From the NCBI RefSeq assembly GCF_914767665.1, contig NC_059501.1:21614501-21678500 (forward strand): a stretch of 64,000 nt of DNA, in the 5' to 3' direction. Every line of letters begins with the position of its first letter. Position 1 is the stretch's first letter. Source of the stretch: Harmonia axyridis (taxonomy: Eukaryota; Arthropoda; Insecta; Coleoptera; Coccinellidae). Positions 1-10,712 of this stretch are shown in pieces. Under the pieces are notes generated by a model, which ran no database searches, was not told where the DNA came from, and was given only the letters and a program-made list of their open reading frames with translations. The translations under genes and the position numbers were made by a program.

Positions 1-1
1 A

Positions 2-124
2 GGCAGCGGCCTTGGATCTCGGAACGCTCTGTCGCACTATTCACCCCCTGTTTCACGCCGCACCCCCTTTTCCCTAAACGTGCCTCAGAGCAGCTCCAGC
101 TATTCGGATCCCCTCACCACCAGG
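2..124 (+). CDS. Unrecognised Ser-rich protein, upstream partial exon
   Basis: The window opens inside an exon read in frame 2. It encodes about 40 residues rich in Ser, Pro and Arg (for example SHYSPPVSRRTPFSL) and ends at a CAG|GTTTGT donor with two bases of an Arg codon left over. The next exon supplies the third base, so the phases agree. GC content and codon use are clearly higher than in the surrounding intron. There is no recognisable domain; it looks like a disordered, phosphorylatable linker. The real 5' part of the gene lies outside the window. Confidence 0.7.
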
Positions 125-699
125 TTTGTATAAAAAAAAATACAAATTTACTCTAGTTACCAACATTCACTATAAAAACCATTGCGAAGGAACAAAATGC
201 AAGAAAAATAATATTACAATTATAGTAGACATTGATGGAAGTCGAAAACAGGTTTTTTTTCATACGAATGTCAATACGAAAGCACCATCTACCATACAAA
301 AACCCTTACTAAGGTTTTCCCACGTGATCAAATTTATTTCGACTAAACGAGTATTCTCTTTCAATGGCGAAGTGGGGATGGTCGCACTGCATCTCTACAG
401 TCGTTCTTCTTCAACCGTGGCATGAGTTATAAGACCATATCGGTTGAAGATGAATATGACAATTTTATTCCATTGTATTCGAGAAATTTATTTGCGACAA
501 TGAACGAACACTAAATATTTTCTTAGTGAAAATGAGGAGCGCGTAACCTTCCGAGGAAAATTCTAAGAGCTTTTGTTTGGAGGATAGAAACCCCCTTTAA
601 TTTTAACGAAGATTCGCCCTCAAGAACTCAAACTTATTCGGTAACACCCTGTAAAATGAAATTATTTTCGATGTATTTTTCATAGTGTTTATTATTGTG
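125..699. other. Intron, no feature seen
   Basis: AT-rich intron sequence of the plus-strand gene. The short ORF at 126-425 begins in the splice donor and has no coding character; I see no gene here. Confidence 0.6.
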
Positions 700-1441
700 C
701 GGGAGCCAGTAACAAATATACATGACCAAGTTCCTCTCAAACGGTAATTAGTAGAATCATCAGGTAATAGTAATAAAAAGCCTCGTGAACGTCAGCTGCG
801 ACTCTGCCGGGGGAGAGAGCGGCGGCAGCCCCCCAAACACGAAGAAAAAAAATAAATTCAGTCATTTCCTCCGAACTGAAAATTTGTCAAATTGTAGCTA
901 ACCCAATATCTAGACGAAAAAATACAATCAGCTGGCTATAGCATGGTGGATTATACGTCAGCTGGTGCCTCAAACATGAAAAAAAAATTTTCAATGACAG
1001 CTCTGACAGCGACTCTGATAATGAATCATAGAATGCCACACTAGCGAGAAAAGGACTTTCTCCACATGTTGCACAATAATATTTAGTTACTTCCACTTTC
1101 TGATTCAGTATCAGAGTCGCTGTCAGAGCTGTCATTGAAAATATAATTTTTTTTCATGTTTGAGGCACCAGCTGACGTATAATCCACCATGCTATAGCCA
1201 GCTGATTTTATTTTTTCGTCTAGATATTGGGTTAGCTACAATTTGATAAATTTTCAGTTGGGAGGAAATGACTGAATGTATTTTTTTTCTTCGTGTTTGG
1301 GGGGCTGTCGCCGCTCTCCCCCCCCCCCCCAACCGAGTCGTAGCTGACGTTCACGAGGCTTTTTATTACTATTATCTGATTCATCTCACCAAGTATCTCT
1401 CGAGAGGAAATAATCAACCAAATTTGCACCTGGCTCCCGGA
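700..1441. mobile_element. Foldback element with ~300-bp inverted arms
   Basis: Two long inverted arms run from GGGAGCCAG at about 700 to about 1018, and from about 1099 to CTGGCTCCC at about 1441. They are separated by about 80 bp that carries no ORF of note. The best-matched parts are the central blocks (920-1018 against 1099-1190) and the G-rich block 800-850 against its C-rich partner 1290-1340. The outer ends are more diverged. It lies wholly inside an intron. This is a non-autonomous foldback or long-TIR element; no transposase was found to assign a superfamily. Confidence 0.8.
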
Positions 1442-1601
1442 CTATTAGGATGATGCTAATATCCACTCCAATTATCGAGACTCAGATTAAGGAGTAACAT
1501 TAAAAATTCACTTCGATATAGACTCCAAATTTTATTTCATATTTATATTATTATAATGAAAAAATTTCGAGAGGTCTTCTAATTTGTTATTTTTTTTCCA
1601 G

Positions 1602-2046
1602 GTACAGTCCCCACTCCCCCCGTTACGACTTCGACTCGCGCTACCGTCGAGACACCCTGAATCGGTTGGACTCGCTGAACGTCTATAATAGTTTATACGA
1701 TACCGCTAGATATAAGAAAAACGCTTTCGCTCGTTTCGACTCGTTGAGTAGGATAGATTCGTTGGGCGCGCGCGGCGACCCCTTGAACAAATTCGAATCG
1801 CTTAATCTGCAGGACGACTTCGGACGCACGCAGCGACGTCACAGCGCCACGCAGCAGGACCTGAGCCTGATGAGGAGAAGTCCCAAGCTGCAGAGGCGGA
1901 GCAATTCGAGCAGGTTCGACGATCAGTTGCCGATACCCGTGTTGAAAGCGCACTCACCAGTCGCTAGGGAACTGAAAAATTCCGTCCCGTTCAATTCGGG
2001 TAGGAATTCTTCGGACGCATGTCGGAAGCTAGAGGACAAGTGGCAG
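1602..2046 (+). CDS. Unrecognised Ser/Arg/Asp-rich protein, penultimate exon
   Basis: The exon is bounded by TTTCCAG|GTACAG and TGGCAG|GTAGGT and holds 148 codons in one open frame, in phase with both neighbours. The translation shows repeated R/F-x-DSL motifs (NRLDSLNVY, ARFDSLSRIDSLG, KFESLNLQ), then basic Ser-rich stretches (RRHSATQQDLSLMRR, KLQRRSNSSRF). These resemble phosphorylation-rich linear-motif regions rather than a folded domain. The exon is distinctly GC-richer than the introns, supporting real coding. I do not recognise the family. A cytoskeletal or centrosomal scaffold would fit the composition, but that is a guess. Confidence 0.8.
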
Positions 2047-2695
2047 GTAGGTTAGATTTGGTTTCGTCGAATTCCCACCTCTTCAGGGGGATCGCAAGAA
2101 AACATTTTTTATCCCGACCATCCTCTGTGAGACCTCTCAGAAACCCAGACCTTGTTTGAGTTAGAAGAACTGATAGTCTTCTGCATAAGCTTTGTTCCTA
2201 TGCATTACCATCTCGAGTACAGTACTGCTGATTACTCGAACAGAAGCGAATTGATTGGACGGTTCCTCGATCCCAGAAAATGTTCCCCTACCTCAAAGTA
2301 GTAAGGTGATAAGTGGAAGCCCTAACCTCTCAAGAAACCAGATTATGCCTCCATCACATCCCTTGCTTGGTCTGACTGAAGTTTTTTCCAAGCTGTAGCA
2401 TCCCGTTGTAGAGTTCCAATTTATTTTAGTAGAAAGGTTCATGGTAGATATGATATCATCAGTTATGACCTTACCATCAAGCATTTTGTAGGTTAGTTCG
2501 AGGCATGATATGGCCTCCATGATAGCACATGCGTAGTTATTCATAAACGGTATTGCTTACTTACTAGGGCTACTATTTATGTATTGAGAATTGGCAACAC
2601 TGATTATTATTATTATTTGAACTGGGGTCGTTATGCTTCGGTGAGCCTTCCGGGAACTGCAACCATGCAGATCTTTTGTTCACTACCCTACTCAT
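2047..2695. other. Intron, no feature seen
   Basis: AT-rich intron between the penultimate and last exons of the plus-strand gene, upstream of the nested retroelement relic. No gene or clear repeat is visible. Confidence 0.5.
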
Positions 2696-3580
2696 TCATA
2701 GAAACCCAGGGAGGTCGTCAACGACGTTAATAGAATTCACAACCTCCTTAGGGGCCTTGGCCGTTACCTCTCTGGTATCCAGGGCCGGCTTACCCATGTG
2801 AATTGTTCTTGGGCCAGCCAGCTCCGGACACTTGCATAACAAGTGTTCGGCCGTTTCTGCTTCCGATCCACAGAGCCTGCAAATCTCGTCTGCTGACTTT
2901 CCCATACGGTACAAATGATGTTTGTACCGACAGTGCCCCGTCAGCAGTCCCACCATCACCCGAAGCTCTGCTCGCGACAGCTTCAGGAGCTTTTTGGCGT
3001 AAGTAGGTGGAATCTTCACGAATTTCTTTGCCTGAGCAAGTCTAGGAGTGTTAGTCCAGTGGATTGTCCTACTGTTCAGCTCCCATAGCTGGACCGCAGC
3101 TTTGTATTGGTCTTTTCCTATCCCACAGAAAGGCTCAGGTCCAGCAGGTCTTAACCTTGATGCACTTTTTGCAAGTTCATCCGCTCTTTATTTTCCTTCA
3201 ACCCCACAGTGCCCTGGTACCCATAGTAGAGTCACCTTATTTCCTCTGGCCAGTTGCTTTATGGTGTTACGACACTCCCAATTCAGCAAAGACCCCTGAC
3301 AACACGATTCCAGGGATCTTAGCGTGGTTTGGCTGTTCGTGGTGATGTAGATATGCGCCCCCTTGAGGTTCATTTTGAGACACTCCTGGGCGCATATATA
3401 AACAGCCATTATATCGGTCTGTAGAATCGAGGGCTCACTTCCCAGGGCTTTAGAGATCCTCAGTTTAAGTCCATATATCCCAATGCCGGTGCCCTTTGTT
3501 TTTGATTCATCTGTGAACCATATGGATGACTTTTTGTCCAGACGATTTACGATACTTATTGCACTAGGACGGTCCAACAT
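2696..3580 (-). pseudogene. Non-LTR retrotransposon 3' relic: RNase H plus C-terminal zinc-knuckle region
   Basis: On the minus strand one frame runs from 3580 to 2696 with a single in-frame stop (TAA at 3190-3188). The first part reads like the RNase H domain of Jockey- or R1-type elements: WFTDESKT (first catalytic Asp), LQTDIMAVY where Glu is usual, ITTNSQTTL where SDSQ is usual, and VPGHCGVEG followed, past the stop, by RADELAKSAS. The second part has CRLCGSEAETAEHLLCKCP, the Cys/His motif typical of these ORF2 C-termini. The reverse transcriptase is missing, as in ordinary 5' truncation. At least one catalytic acid has changed and the stop breaks the domain, so it is dead. It lies antisense in the intron of the plus-strand gene and abuts a mariner relic at 3581. 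Confidence 0.85.
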
Positions 3581-3581
3581 A

Positions 3582-4010
3582 AATTGTTCGTTCTTGAAGC
3601 GTTAAGAAGCAAATGGTGGCATCTTTCTTCACCAAAAACTAGTCCTGTGGCAATTGTGACTTTTGAAAATCAAAAGACCGTTGATTCAGAGTGGTATGAA
3701 ACCATTTGTCCTGAAGTTTTCGGTAAATTGAGAGAAACAAAACCCAAAACGACGAATCATCTTACATCACGACAATGAGAGCTCACACACATCAAATGCA
3801 ACGAATGAGTATTTGGACACACAAAAATGAAATTAATGGGTTATCTGCCTTACAGCCCCGATTTGACACCATTGAACTACCATCTTCTGATTGGAAAAAA
3901 TGTTTCGACTGATAGTTCAATCGCATGCAAAAGTGTATAGATCTTAAAAGCGATTATTTTAAAAAGCAATTAATATATTTTGCATCAAAATCGTTTGTTT
4001 ATTTTTTGTA
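3582..4010 (+). pseudogene. Mariner transposase relic, C-terminal half
   Basis: Frame-shifted pieces match the second half of mariner transposases: SPVAIVTFENQKTVDSEWY, a decayed HHDN-type catalytic Asp region around 3765-3790 (ending in SSHTS-like residues), then LPYSPDLTPLNYHLL near 3850, and finally MQKCIDLKSDYFKKQ at about 3925, a typical mariner C-terminus. Several frameshifts and stops separate the parts. No 5' half is present. It is a different mariner lineage from the copies at 19.5 and 33.9 kb. Confidence 0.75.
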
Positions 4011-4340
4011 TTCTCAATACATAAATAGTAACCCACGTATTGCAAGTAGCGCTGTTCCATTGAAACGATCTGTCGTCGAGTACAATGTGGACAACAAAAC
4101 ACGTCTTGTTGGCCGTTGCATCAAGCTCGTTATCTAATAAAAACAGCTGCATTACTCTCTTAAAACAATTTGTAGATTTTCCGAGGATTGAATGTGTCCA
4201 AGATTCAGATTATCTACTACTGCTGCGCGAAGGTTGGTGGACAGTTACTGCACGCCACCTCACCTCCTATTATTTTAATTAATGGTGACATCTTCACATT
4301 TTGGTGGGGGGTGTTTGAATCAAGTAAAGACCGAGTCAAT

Positions 4341-4440
4341 CCATAGAGATGGAGGGAGTATAAGCAATTTCTACATGTCCCCGACATGGTTAGATGCGAA
4401 TTTGAATATTTGGAATCCGATATTTTTCCTAATTGTCGAA
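4341..4440 (+). repeat. Partial copy of the GATAGAGGGAG MITE
   Basis: Sequence from CATAGAGATGGAGGGAG through TTTTTCCTAATTGTCG parallels 55053-55243, but lacks about 85 bp in the middle and the whole right half. See the complete copy at 55053-55520. Confidence 0.7.
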
Positions 4441-4946
4441 TTTATAAATCTGCAATAAGAAATACATTCCTAAATTAATATCTAATGAAAAAATTGAACT
4501 ATAGCTGGGTTACCATTGGCTTTGGAAAATGTTGTACCCTTTGATGATTACGTTGTTATTATTGAGGTATTAATTTTGTATCAATAACAAGCTGCAACTC
4601 TTGATTCACACAAACTTTATCACAATTTTCCTATTTTCTGCGGTTTTTTATATTTTATACATTTTATTTATCTCATAATCATTCCATCTTCGAGTCCTAT
4701 GGGTGCTAATATATTTTACCATCCTCTGTTTTCTGTAAATCCCTTACATTCTCCTCATGTTTTGATGTGTGTCCATTATTTGATATTATCTTACCATTTC
4801 CTTCATTGTCTTTCTCTGTCTCTGTTTTTTCCTTCCTTCTTTTAATTTAGATTCTTTTCTTGACATAGACTCAGCCTTACAATAAAAATCACGTTTTTCA
4901 TTTCGTTATTGAATTTCTGATTGTTGATTGTAAGTTTTTTTTCTAG

Positions 4947-5126
4947 ATCCCTGCAGTACAAAAAAATATAGTTAATCACAGTGGTTCCTTACGCGATGGC
5001 CACAACCGAAGTATTTTAACCCAGTTAGGTGCCATAAGAATGCAGTTACAACAGGAGCAGATGAGGATGGACGAATCCTTACGTAAACGCGGCATAACAC
5101 AATCAAAGGCTGTTGATTTTAATTAA
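4947..5126 (+). CDS. Unrecognised protein, last coding exon
   Basis: The exon follows a polypyrimidine tract and TTCTAG acceptor, begins in phase 0 as required by the preceding exon, and ends at TAA 5124-5126. It encodes 59 residues, including the compact, probably helical segment ILTQLGAIRMQLQQEQMRMD followed by ESLRKRGITQSKAVDFN. The Leu/Gln/Met pattern suggests a short amphipathic helix or coiled coil. This is the most conserved-looking part of the protein and the best probe for identifying it. I do not recognise the family with confidence. Confidence 0.8.
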   Translation: MPAVQKNIVNHSGSLRDGHNRSILTQLGAIRMQLQQEQMRMDESLRKRGITQSKAVDFN

Positions 5127-5299
5127 GAAGTCACATTTTACATCGAGTTAAATAATAGTTATTTTATATATTGTTAGAGTTCATCTTTATATTTATATAT
5201 TTAACTATTGAGAATAGATAGAAATGTTGACTATGAATTAATTGCCTTATTTATTCCCTCTGTATGTGATAAACTTGTGAAACAATAATTATGAAATGT

Positions 5300-5305
5300 A
5301 ATAAA
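5300..5305 (+). terminator. Candidate polyadenylation signal AATAAA
   Basis: A canonical AATAAA lies about 175 bases past the stop of the plus-strand gene, giving a short 3' UTR. A second AATAAA occurs about 55 bases further on. Confidence 0.5.
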
Positions 5306-5329
5306 TTCATTCTGAATAATATGTCATTT

Positions 5330-7247
5330 TTTGAAATTACCGATTGGATAGATTTAATAAAGAAATTGATACATGAATGAGGCTTGGTAGAGTCTCAACT
5401 TTTAGATTGCTGTTTATTTTTTCACCCATAATGAAATTCATGCTTCTTGATCTATACTCATCATCATAGTCCGGATAAAAAACATAAATCAAGAACTTGT
5501 ATTGGATACCCGTACATATTCAATTTGTGTCTTTTTTGGTAATAATTATTAAGAACCAATAGTATTTCTTGATGCGAAAATTAAACTAATATAAGAGAAT
5601 GATGAAAACGATATGTTACAGCCTAAGATCTAGCCATTCATTTGCATAATTATTCATATGTATATGTTTAAGTATACAAAAATTGTTAACCCATTTTAAT
5701 AATGGTTAAAATAAGTATCTGGCAGAATACAATAAAAATGTTCTCATAGCCAGCCGGATTGTTCATTTAGATTTTTTTTTCTTTTTCATAGAATTATAAT
5801 GATAGAAAACTGATTTCATACCAAATATGACGAATAATAAGGAGCGATATAAGGATACATGGGTTTTTATTAATATTTAGTAATAAATATTTGTTTAGAT
5901 CAATTATGTGGCAGATCTTGTTGTTATTGATTCTTTTTCAGCAGGGGCACCGAAAAATTCATTGTTTCAGGCGCCAAAATTACTCGCGCCGGCCATGCAG
6001 ATACACCCTCCATATATGAAAATTGTAGCCTTGTCCGAGTGTGTTCAAAAAAACCTTTTTTTCTTTTCATTTTCAAAAAGTTGATATCGCAACAGAGGGA
6101 GGCGATTTACTCAATTGATCGATAATAAAAAATACATAATTATTATTTTTTGAGTCAAAAATTAAATCTTGGTAGTATTTACTATAATTTTCTGTCGAGT
6201 AACAATATTCTGATACTTCTCATCCGATATAAGCAAAATGATATGTGAATGTGACAAAACATTCTCATAACTGATTTGCATCAATATGTAGACTTCATCA
6301 AAAAGAGGAATTTTCAATATGTGTTTTAAAAATTGCAAATCTGAAGAGTCAATCATCTCTATTCCGGAAATGTTTCTAAGTGTAGAATTCCATGATCATC
6401 AACTGAACACAAGATCTTGATATATTTTATTCGAAATTTTTTTCGTGAGATAAGAAATGCTTCTTTTTATACTAAAGGTAACAAAAATTAGAAAACATAA
6501 GTTGCATTGGTTTTATTTACAAATAAGTCATATAATAATATGCTCATAACATTATATACACGAATTAACTTAGTTTTATATCAAATACATACATATTTAT
6601 AGTATAAATACATTAAACATTGCAGCTCCATAATTTGTAAAAATACCCTATCATTTTATTCGAATGCACGGAACATATTTTTTTCAAAATAAAATCAAAA
6701 CAATATGTGATACATCTAGAACATAACAGGTGATCTCAAAATATTCAACAAGTTCAATAATTATATTTTACATTGAGGTTGTAGGTACATACAAGTCATT
6801 TTTACAAGGATAAATAAATTATCTCCATTTGTTCCAGTTCCTTACTACTGTACCAATTCTTTCTTTCTTTCTTTTATTGAAACTTTGAGATGTATTAAAT
6901 ACTTCTTCTTGAAGAAAATATCTTCAAGTTAATTTCTTTTGAAATCTTTTTTGGTTTGATTAACGATAAATATGAATGGTATATTCGATATTACATCTTA
7001 TCCTCGACTTCGCTTCTATAACAGGATTCAGGATAAAAACATCCGAAAAGCATTCGAGTTCACAGACAATGGCTGACCCTAAAATTGATTTGCAATTTTC
7101 TATCGAAAACTTGATATCCTTCTAGGGTGTCTTTGGATAGGTTCAGTTTTCGAGCTGCGCGTGTAAGAATCTCCTCTGGTGGTACATGATGAAGGATGAC
7201 AGAGCAAAGAGAGCATCCGGTCGGAGCTAGCCAGGTAAGGGAGGGCG
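5330..7247. other. Convergent intergenic region and tailup 3' UTR
   Basis: AT-rich DNA between the tail-to-tail genes. The right part must contain the 3' UTR of the minus-strand gene. TTTATT at 6512-6517 is one of several possible reverse-strand AATAAA signals and I cannot choose between them. No ORF with coding character. Confidence 0.5.
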
Positions 7248-7421
7248 TTAGGGACTAGCAGGCAGGCTGTCGTCACTTTCTAGATAAGTTACGTAGCTGT
7301 CTGTGCTGTCTGGATGGGTCATGACATCTGGTGGAGGAGCGGAGTTACCTAGAAGGCCTGGAGGTGGTCCTGGGGGAGCTCCTGGTCCCATGGAGGGTGG
7401 TGGTAAATCGTAGCCGTGCAT
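7248..7421 (-). CDS. tup: Islet/tailup LIM-homeodomain protein, last coding exon
   Basis: On the minus strand, CTTTTTCAG|ATGCACGGC opens a 57-codon exon ending in TAA at 7250-7248. It begins MHGYDLPPPSMGPGAPPGPP and ends DSYVTYLESDDSLPASP. It joins in phase 0 to the exon ending QQLVNQ at 11298. A Pro/Gly-rich patch followed by an acidic Ser-rich tail fits the divergent C-terminal activation region of insect Islet proteins. The internal ATG at the exon start is not the translation start, because the upstream exons read straight into it. Confidence 0.88.
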   Translation of the reverse strand: MHGYDLPPPSMGPGAPPGPPPGLLGNSAPPPDVMTHPDSTDSYVTYLESDDSLPASP

Positions 7422-7584
7422 CTGAAAAAGATAAAGAGATTTGAGTAAAACGATGCTGTAACAATATGATAATAATTATAGGGTTATGGATAACCTAAGT
7501 AAGTACTGGGTGTATGTCTCGACAACAAAAAAATGTACTTGACACAAGAGTCGCAACAAGCGCAGTAACAACCTTAGGATATAT

Positions 7585-8607
7585 ATTAGATGCGCTACTG
7601 AGTTTGTCGATAGATGGCTCCAGCTCCAGCAGTAAATGCTGGTCGATTATGATATATCCAAGACGTCATGAACCAAGCTTAGACATATGGTAAACAAACT
7701 GTTTTAACAAATTAGCGTAAGTGGCAGTCGAAATAAATATCTCGTAGATATCAAACAATTAGGTTAGGTATTTTTAAACATAACGCCATCGAAATAATAG
7801 TCGATTTGTGTCTACATCATGAAGTTATTCTCGTAGGTAATTGCACAAGTGCATCAAAATTACCGATAATTTTGCATGACAGCGTGTTGTCATAAAAACT
7901 GCATGAGTTCATTTTCATTTTTGGAGAAAGAGCCCGACACCGAAGGTGGAGGGCTCTTTCTCCAAAAATGAAAATGACCGAATGCAGTTTTTCAAAGAAA
8001 ACACGCTGGAATGCGAAATTATCCGGTAATTTTGATGCACGAGTGTAATTCGGGGGAATATTTCCCGAATAAACTGTTACATCACTTGTCAAACTGATGT
8101 AGAATGGAATTGCCATAGATTCGAACTGTGTAAGATGCATAGAAACTATGCATCTATGAACAGAACAATTATCGCAGTGCAGTTTCGCTTCCTACAATGC
8201 AATTATCGCTGTAATTTTCGATAATTGTTCTCCAGATACATAGAATTTTTGACAGGAGGGAAATATTCGATTAAACATGTCAGCTTACGAGCCAAATTTT
8301 CGTCATTTGTGGGAGGTTTTAATTTTCTGCTTTAATAAGTAGAAATCTGCTACTGAGGCTCATTGATTGCTCTCAAATAACTAGGGTGAGGTGAAAGAGA
8401 AGAGAGAGAAGCTTTTCCAAGATTCAGAATTGGAGGCATTACTTGATCAAGACCCAACAAGAATTGGCAGGATCATTGGGAGTTAAGCAACAAGTCATTG
8501 CAAAACGCCTGAAAGTCATAGGAATGATTCCGAAACAAGGAAATTGGGTGCCGTACGAGTTGAAGCTCGACCCCATGTTACGAAAGTGGTCAAGACATAC
8601 TTGGAAA
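7585..8607 (+). pseudogene. Mariner copy A, internally deleted and interrupted
   Basis: Parallel to the mariner copies at 19540 and 33906: the 5' leader (CGATAGATGGCTC, AGTCGAAATAAAT, CATAACGCCATCGAAAT), then the N-terminal transposase region starting in MSAYEPNFRH, and the helix-turn-helix part with RLKVIGMIPKQGNWVPYEL. The leader is split by the hairpin insertion 7834-8270. After PYELK the sequence jumps directly to the region just past the catalytic HDN, so the central catalytic part is deleted. It ends by running into a Tc1 relic at about 8608. Multiple stops and frameshifts make it inactive. Confidence 0.8.
7834..8270. mobile_element. Hairpin-rich insertion inside mariner copy A
   Basis: Sister mariner copies read straight through TTATTCTCG into ATnnAACATnTCAGC, while copy A has about 435 bp inserted at this point, so this is a discrete insertion. 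It contains a long hairpin (about 7843-8047, arms of about 95 bp) with tip CCCGACACCGAAGGTGGAGGG, a smaller palindrome TTCGGGGGAATATTTCCCGAA near 8047, and two more hairpins at 8128-8235 (AGATGCATAGAAACTATGCATCT; GAACAATTATCG paired with CGATAATTGTTC). No ORF has convincing coding character. It probably belongs with the recombinase-like element at 29269-30035, whose hairpin has nearly the same tip. Confidence 0.75.
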
Positions 8608-9500
8608 CGTTGAAATTGATCTGAAGTGAAGGATCATTGGCGTAGTGTGATGAATCCAGATGCGGACGATTTTCAGATTCTCGATGAATAAGGGTATTAT
8701 GGACAATCCCACGCATAACCCGTAATCGTTGCTATGTCCAAGAAGTACATCCATTCCGAGGGGGTAGTGTTGTGGTATGGGCCGGGAAATGTTTCAACGG
8801 GCGCACAGAGCTACACATTTGTCCTGGGAATATGACCGCCTCACACTAAAGGGAGCATGTCATTGACAATGTTTTCCCAAATTTTCACGCTGCTATTGGT
8901 GAAATTTTTAATTTCTAGACGATAACGCTAGACCGCACCTTGCAGTCATAGTTGAGAATGCGCGCAAGGAGCTTGGTATTCCACATTTACCAATACCCCC
9001 GCACTCACCAGATTTGGATTGCATAGAACATGCATGGGATATGCTCCAAAGAAGATTAGATAAGCATCAACCTACCCCAGAACATGCGCAGATCTAGGAG
9101 GGGAACGTCCCTCCCCCCCAAATGGCCCGGGCACCTCTTAAATTTCGACTGTCCTCTTAGAATTTGACATACTAAGGCTTAAATAATTACAAGATCAGCA
9201 AAAATTTCACCTTCAATACATTTTGTGAAAACCCATATTGATGAATGTCAAAAAATGACGTCCCGAAATGGCTGAAGTATTTAGGGTCCACATTTTCAGT
9301 ACTTCGAAGTTCCCCTCCAAAAGTGGGGCCTGGATCCGTGCCTGCCCCAGAATCCTTGAATGATCTGAGAGAGCTTCTTCCCCGTTTATGGAACCAAATT
9401 CCTCAAGAAATGTTCAACAACCTTGTGTGTAGTATGCAAAGAAGATGTCAAGCTGTTATTGATGCCCGTGGAGTCCATACATTGTATTGATAGTCTCAAA
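8608..9500 (+). pseudogene. Tc1-like (DD34E) transposase relic
   Basis: Broken frames show Tc1 landmarks: HWRSVMNPDADDFQI, SEGVVLWYG, then DDNARPHLAVIVENARKELG and PPHSPDLDCIEHAWDMLQRR. There are 34 residues between the Asp of DDN and the Glu of CIEHAW, the Tc1 signature. The sequence breaks after PTPEHAQ at about 9094. After about 265 unrelated bases it resumes with a slightly overlapping repeat and LRELLPRLWNQIPQEMFNNL up to VIDARGVHTLY* at 9490, the typical Tc1 C-terminus. The 5' third is missing, replaced by mariner copy A. Stops and frameshifts are frequent. Confidence 0.82.
9095..9345. repeat. Insertion within the Tc1 relic
   Basis: Unrelated sequence splits the Tc1 C-terminal coding region. 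The residues around PTPENLNDL occur on both sides in diverged form, so a junction of two Tc1 copies is as likely as a simple insertion. Contains a C-rich tract near 9110. Origin unknown. Confidence 0.5.
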
Positions 9501-10431
9501 ATGCTTGAATTCTCTTAGAATAAAATTTCGTTATTTTACTCGATTTTTCTTAACTACTCTGTATACGCTGCAGACCTGCAGGCTAAAATTAATTTTATTT
9601 CCTGCAACTTGAAATCGCATCAATATGAATTTTCATCACAAAAATCTCATTTAAACTATATTTGTTTTGCAATTTAAGTCAATACCCTTTACTCATGCGG
9701 AGCAGTTTATTTTTCGTGACCGACGCATTCGCCATTTTGTTACCCGAAGCCTTTCATATTGCATTGGGTCAATTCAGATTGTTTACGTCTGAGATCATTG
9801 CAAAATGTAACACGGTAAATGGACTTTGTGAATGAAAAATAATAATCCCAGCTGATATTTCATCGAAACACTGAATCTGTAAAGAATGTTCCTACTAATT
9901 TGTCTAGACATACTAGTGTGCCCACTCATTCTTGAAAAAGTTCGGCTTTTGAATTGACGGGACCAGCTTTTTATGGATTTCAAGAATTCCGGTACCTACT
10001 TCACTTAATTTCAACATCGTTTCCTATGATACTTACATCAAATTCCGCTGTCGTTTCATGGGAATAGGAATATATCATTATATAGCCACTCATACGGAAA
10101 GTATGGAAATATTTATTGCCATTTTATTAAATGCGCCAACTAGCGAAAGAAGAATACTGGAATTATATTAAACAAAATGTGGGTACCTACTCAGTGGATA
10201 CACCAGTATTTTTTAGATAATTGAATTTTGAGATATTTTTGAAAAAACTCTCCTATAATTATATCTTAGTTCATACCTACTTTTGATGAGGGTGAATCAA
10301 GCAAACTGATTTTCATTTGATTTCATTTAAATATTCAGGAATAGGTACATTTAGGTACCAAGGAATCAGAATGTACCTAATAATATAGGTAAAAACTTTA
10401 AATCTAATCGATTATTGGGTACTTAATAAAG

Positions 10432-10712
10432 CCTGCACGATGTTCCTTATTATGATGAGTAGAGATATATCCAATTATTTATTTTATTTATTTATGTTTG
10501 TTTTTCATTATTTAATTTAGGTTTTTGATTAACTCACATACAGCACAGTAGAAACCTTAGAATATAGATACCCTGCACGATGTTCCTTATTATCTATGAT
10601 GAGTAGAGATATATCCAATTATTTATTTTATTTATTTGTTTGTTTTTTATTATTTAATTTAGGTTTTTGATTAACTTATATACAGCACAGAAGAAACCTT
10701 AGAATATAGATA
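10432..10712. repeat. Tandem duplication of ~140 bp
   Basis: Two adjacent units, 10432-10571 and 10572-10712, both starting CCTGCACGATGTTCCTTATT and ending CCTTAGAATATAGATA, with only a few small indels. Recent local duplication in a tailup intron. The rest of 9500-11297 is AT-rich with no gene. Confidence 0.9.

Noticed and set aside
1316..1332. C-run at 1318-1330 as a regulatory G-quadruplex
   Set aside because: It is a homopolymer within the foldback arm, shared in part with its partner, so best explained as part of the element.
7817..8140. 107-codon minus-strand ORF across the hairpin insertion
   Set aside because: It spans both arms of a palindrome, so the translation mirrors itself; no gene-like features.
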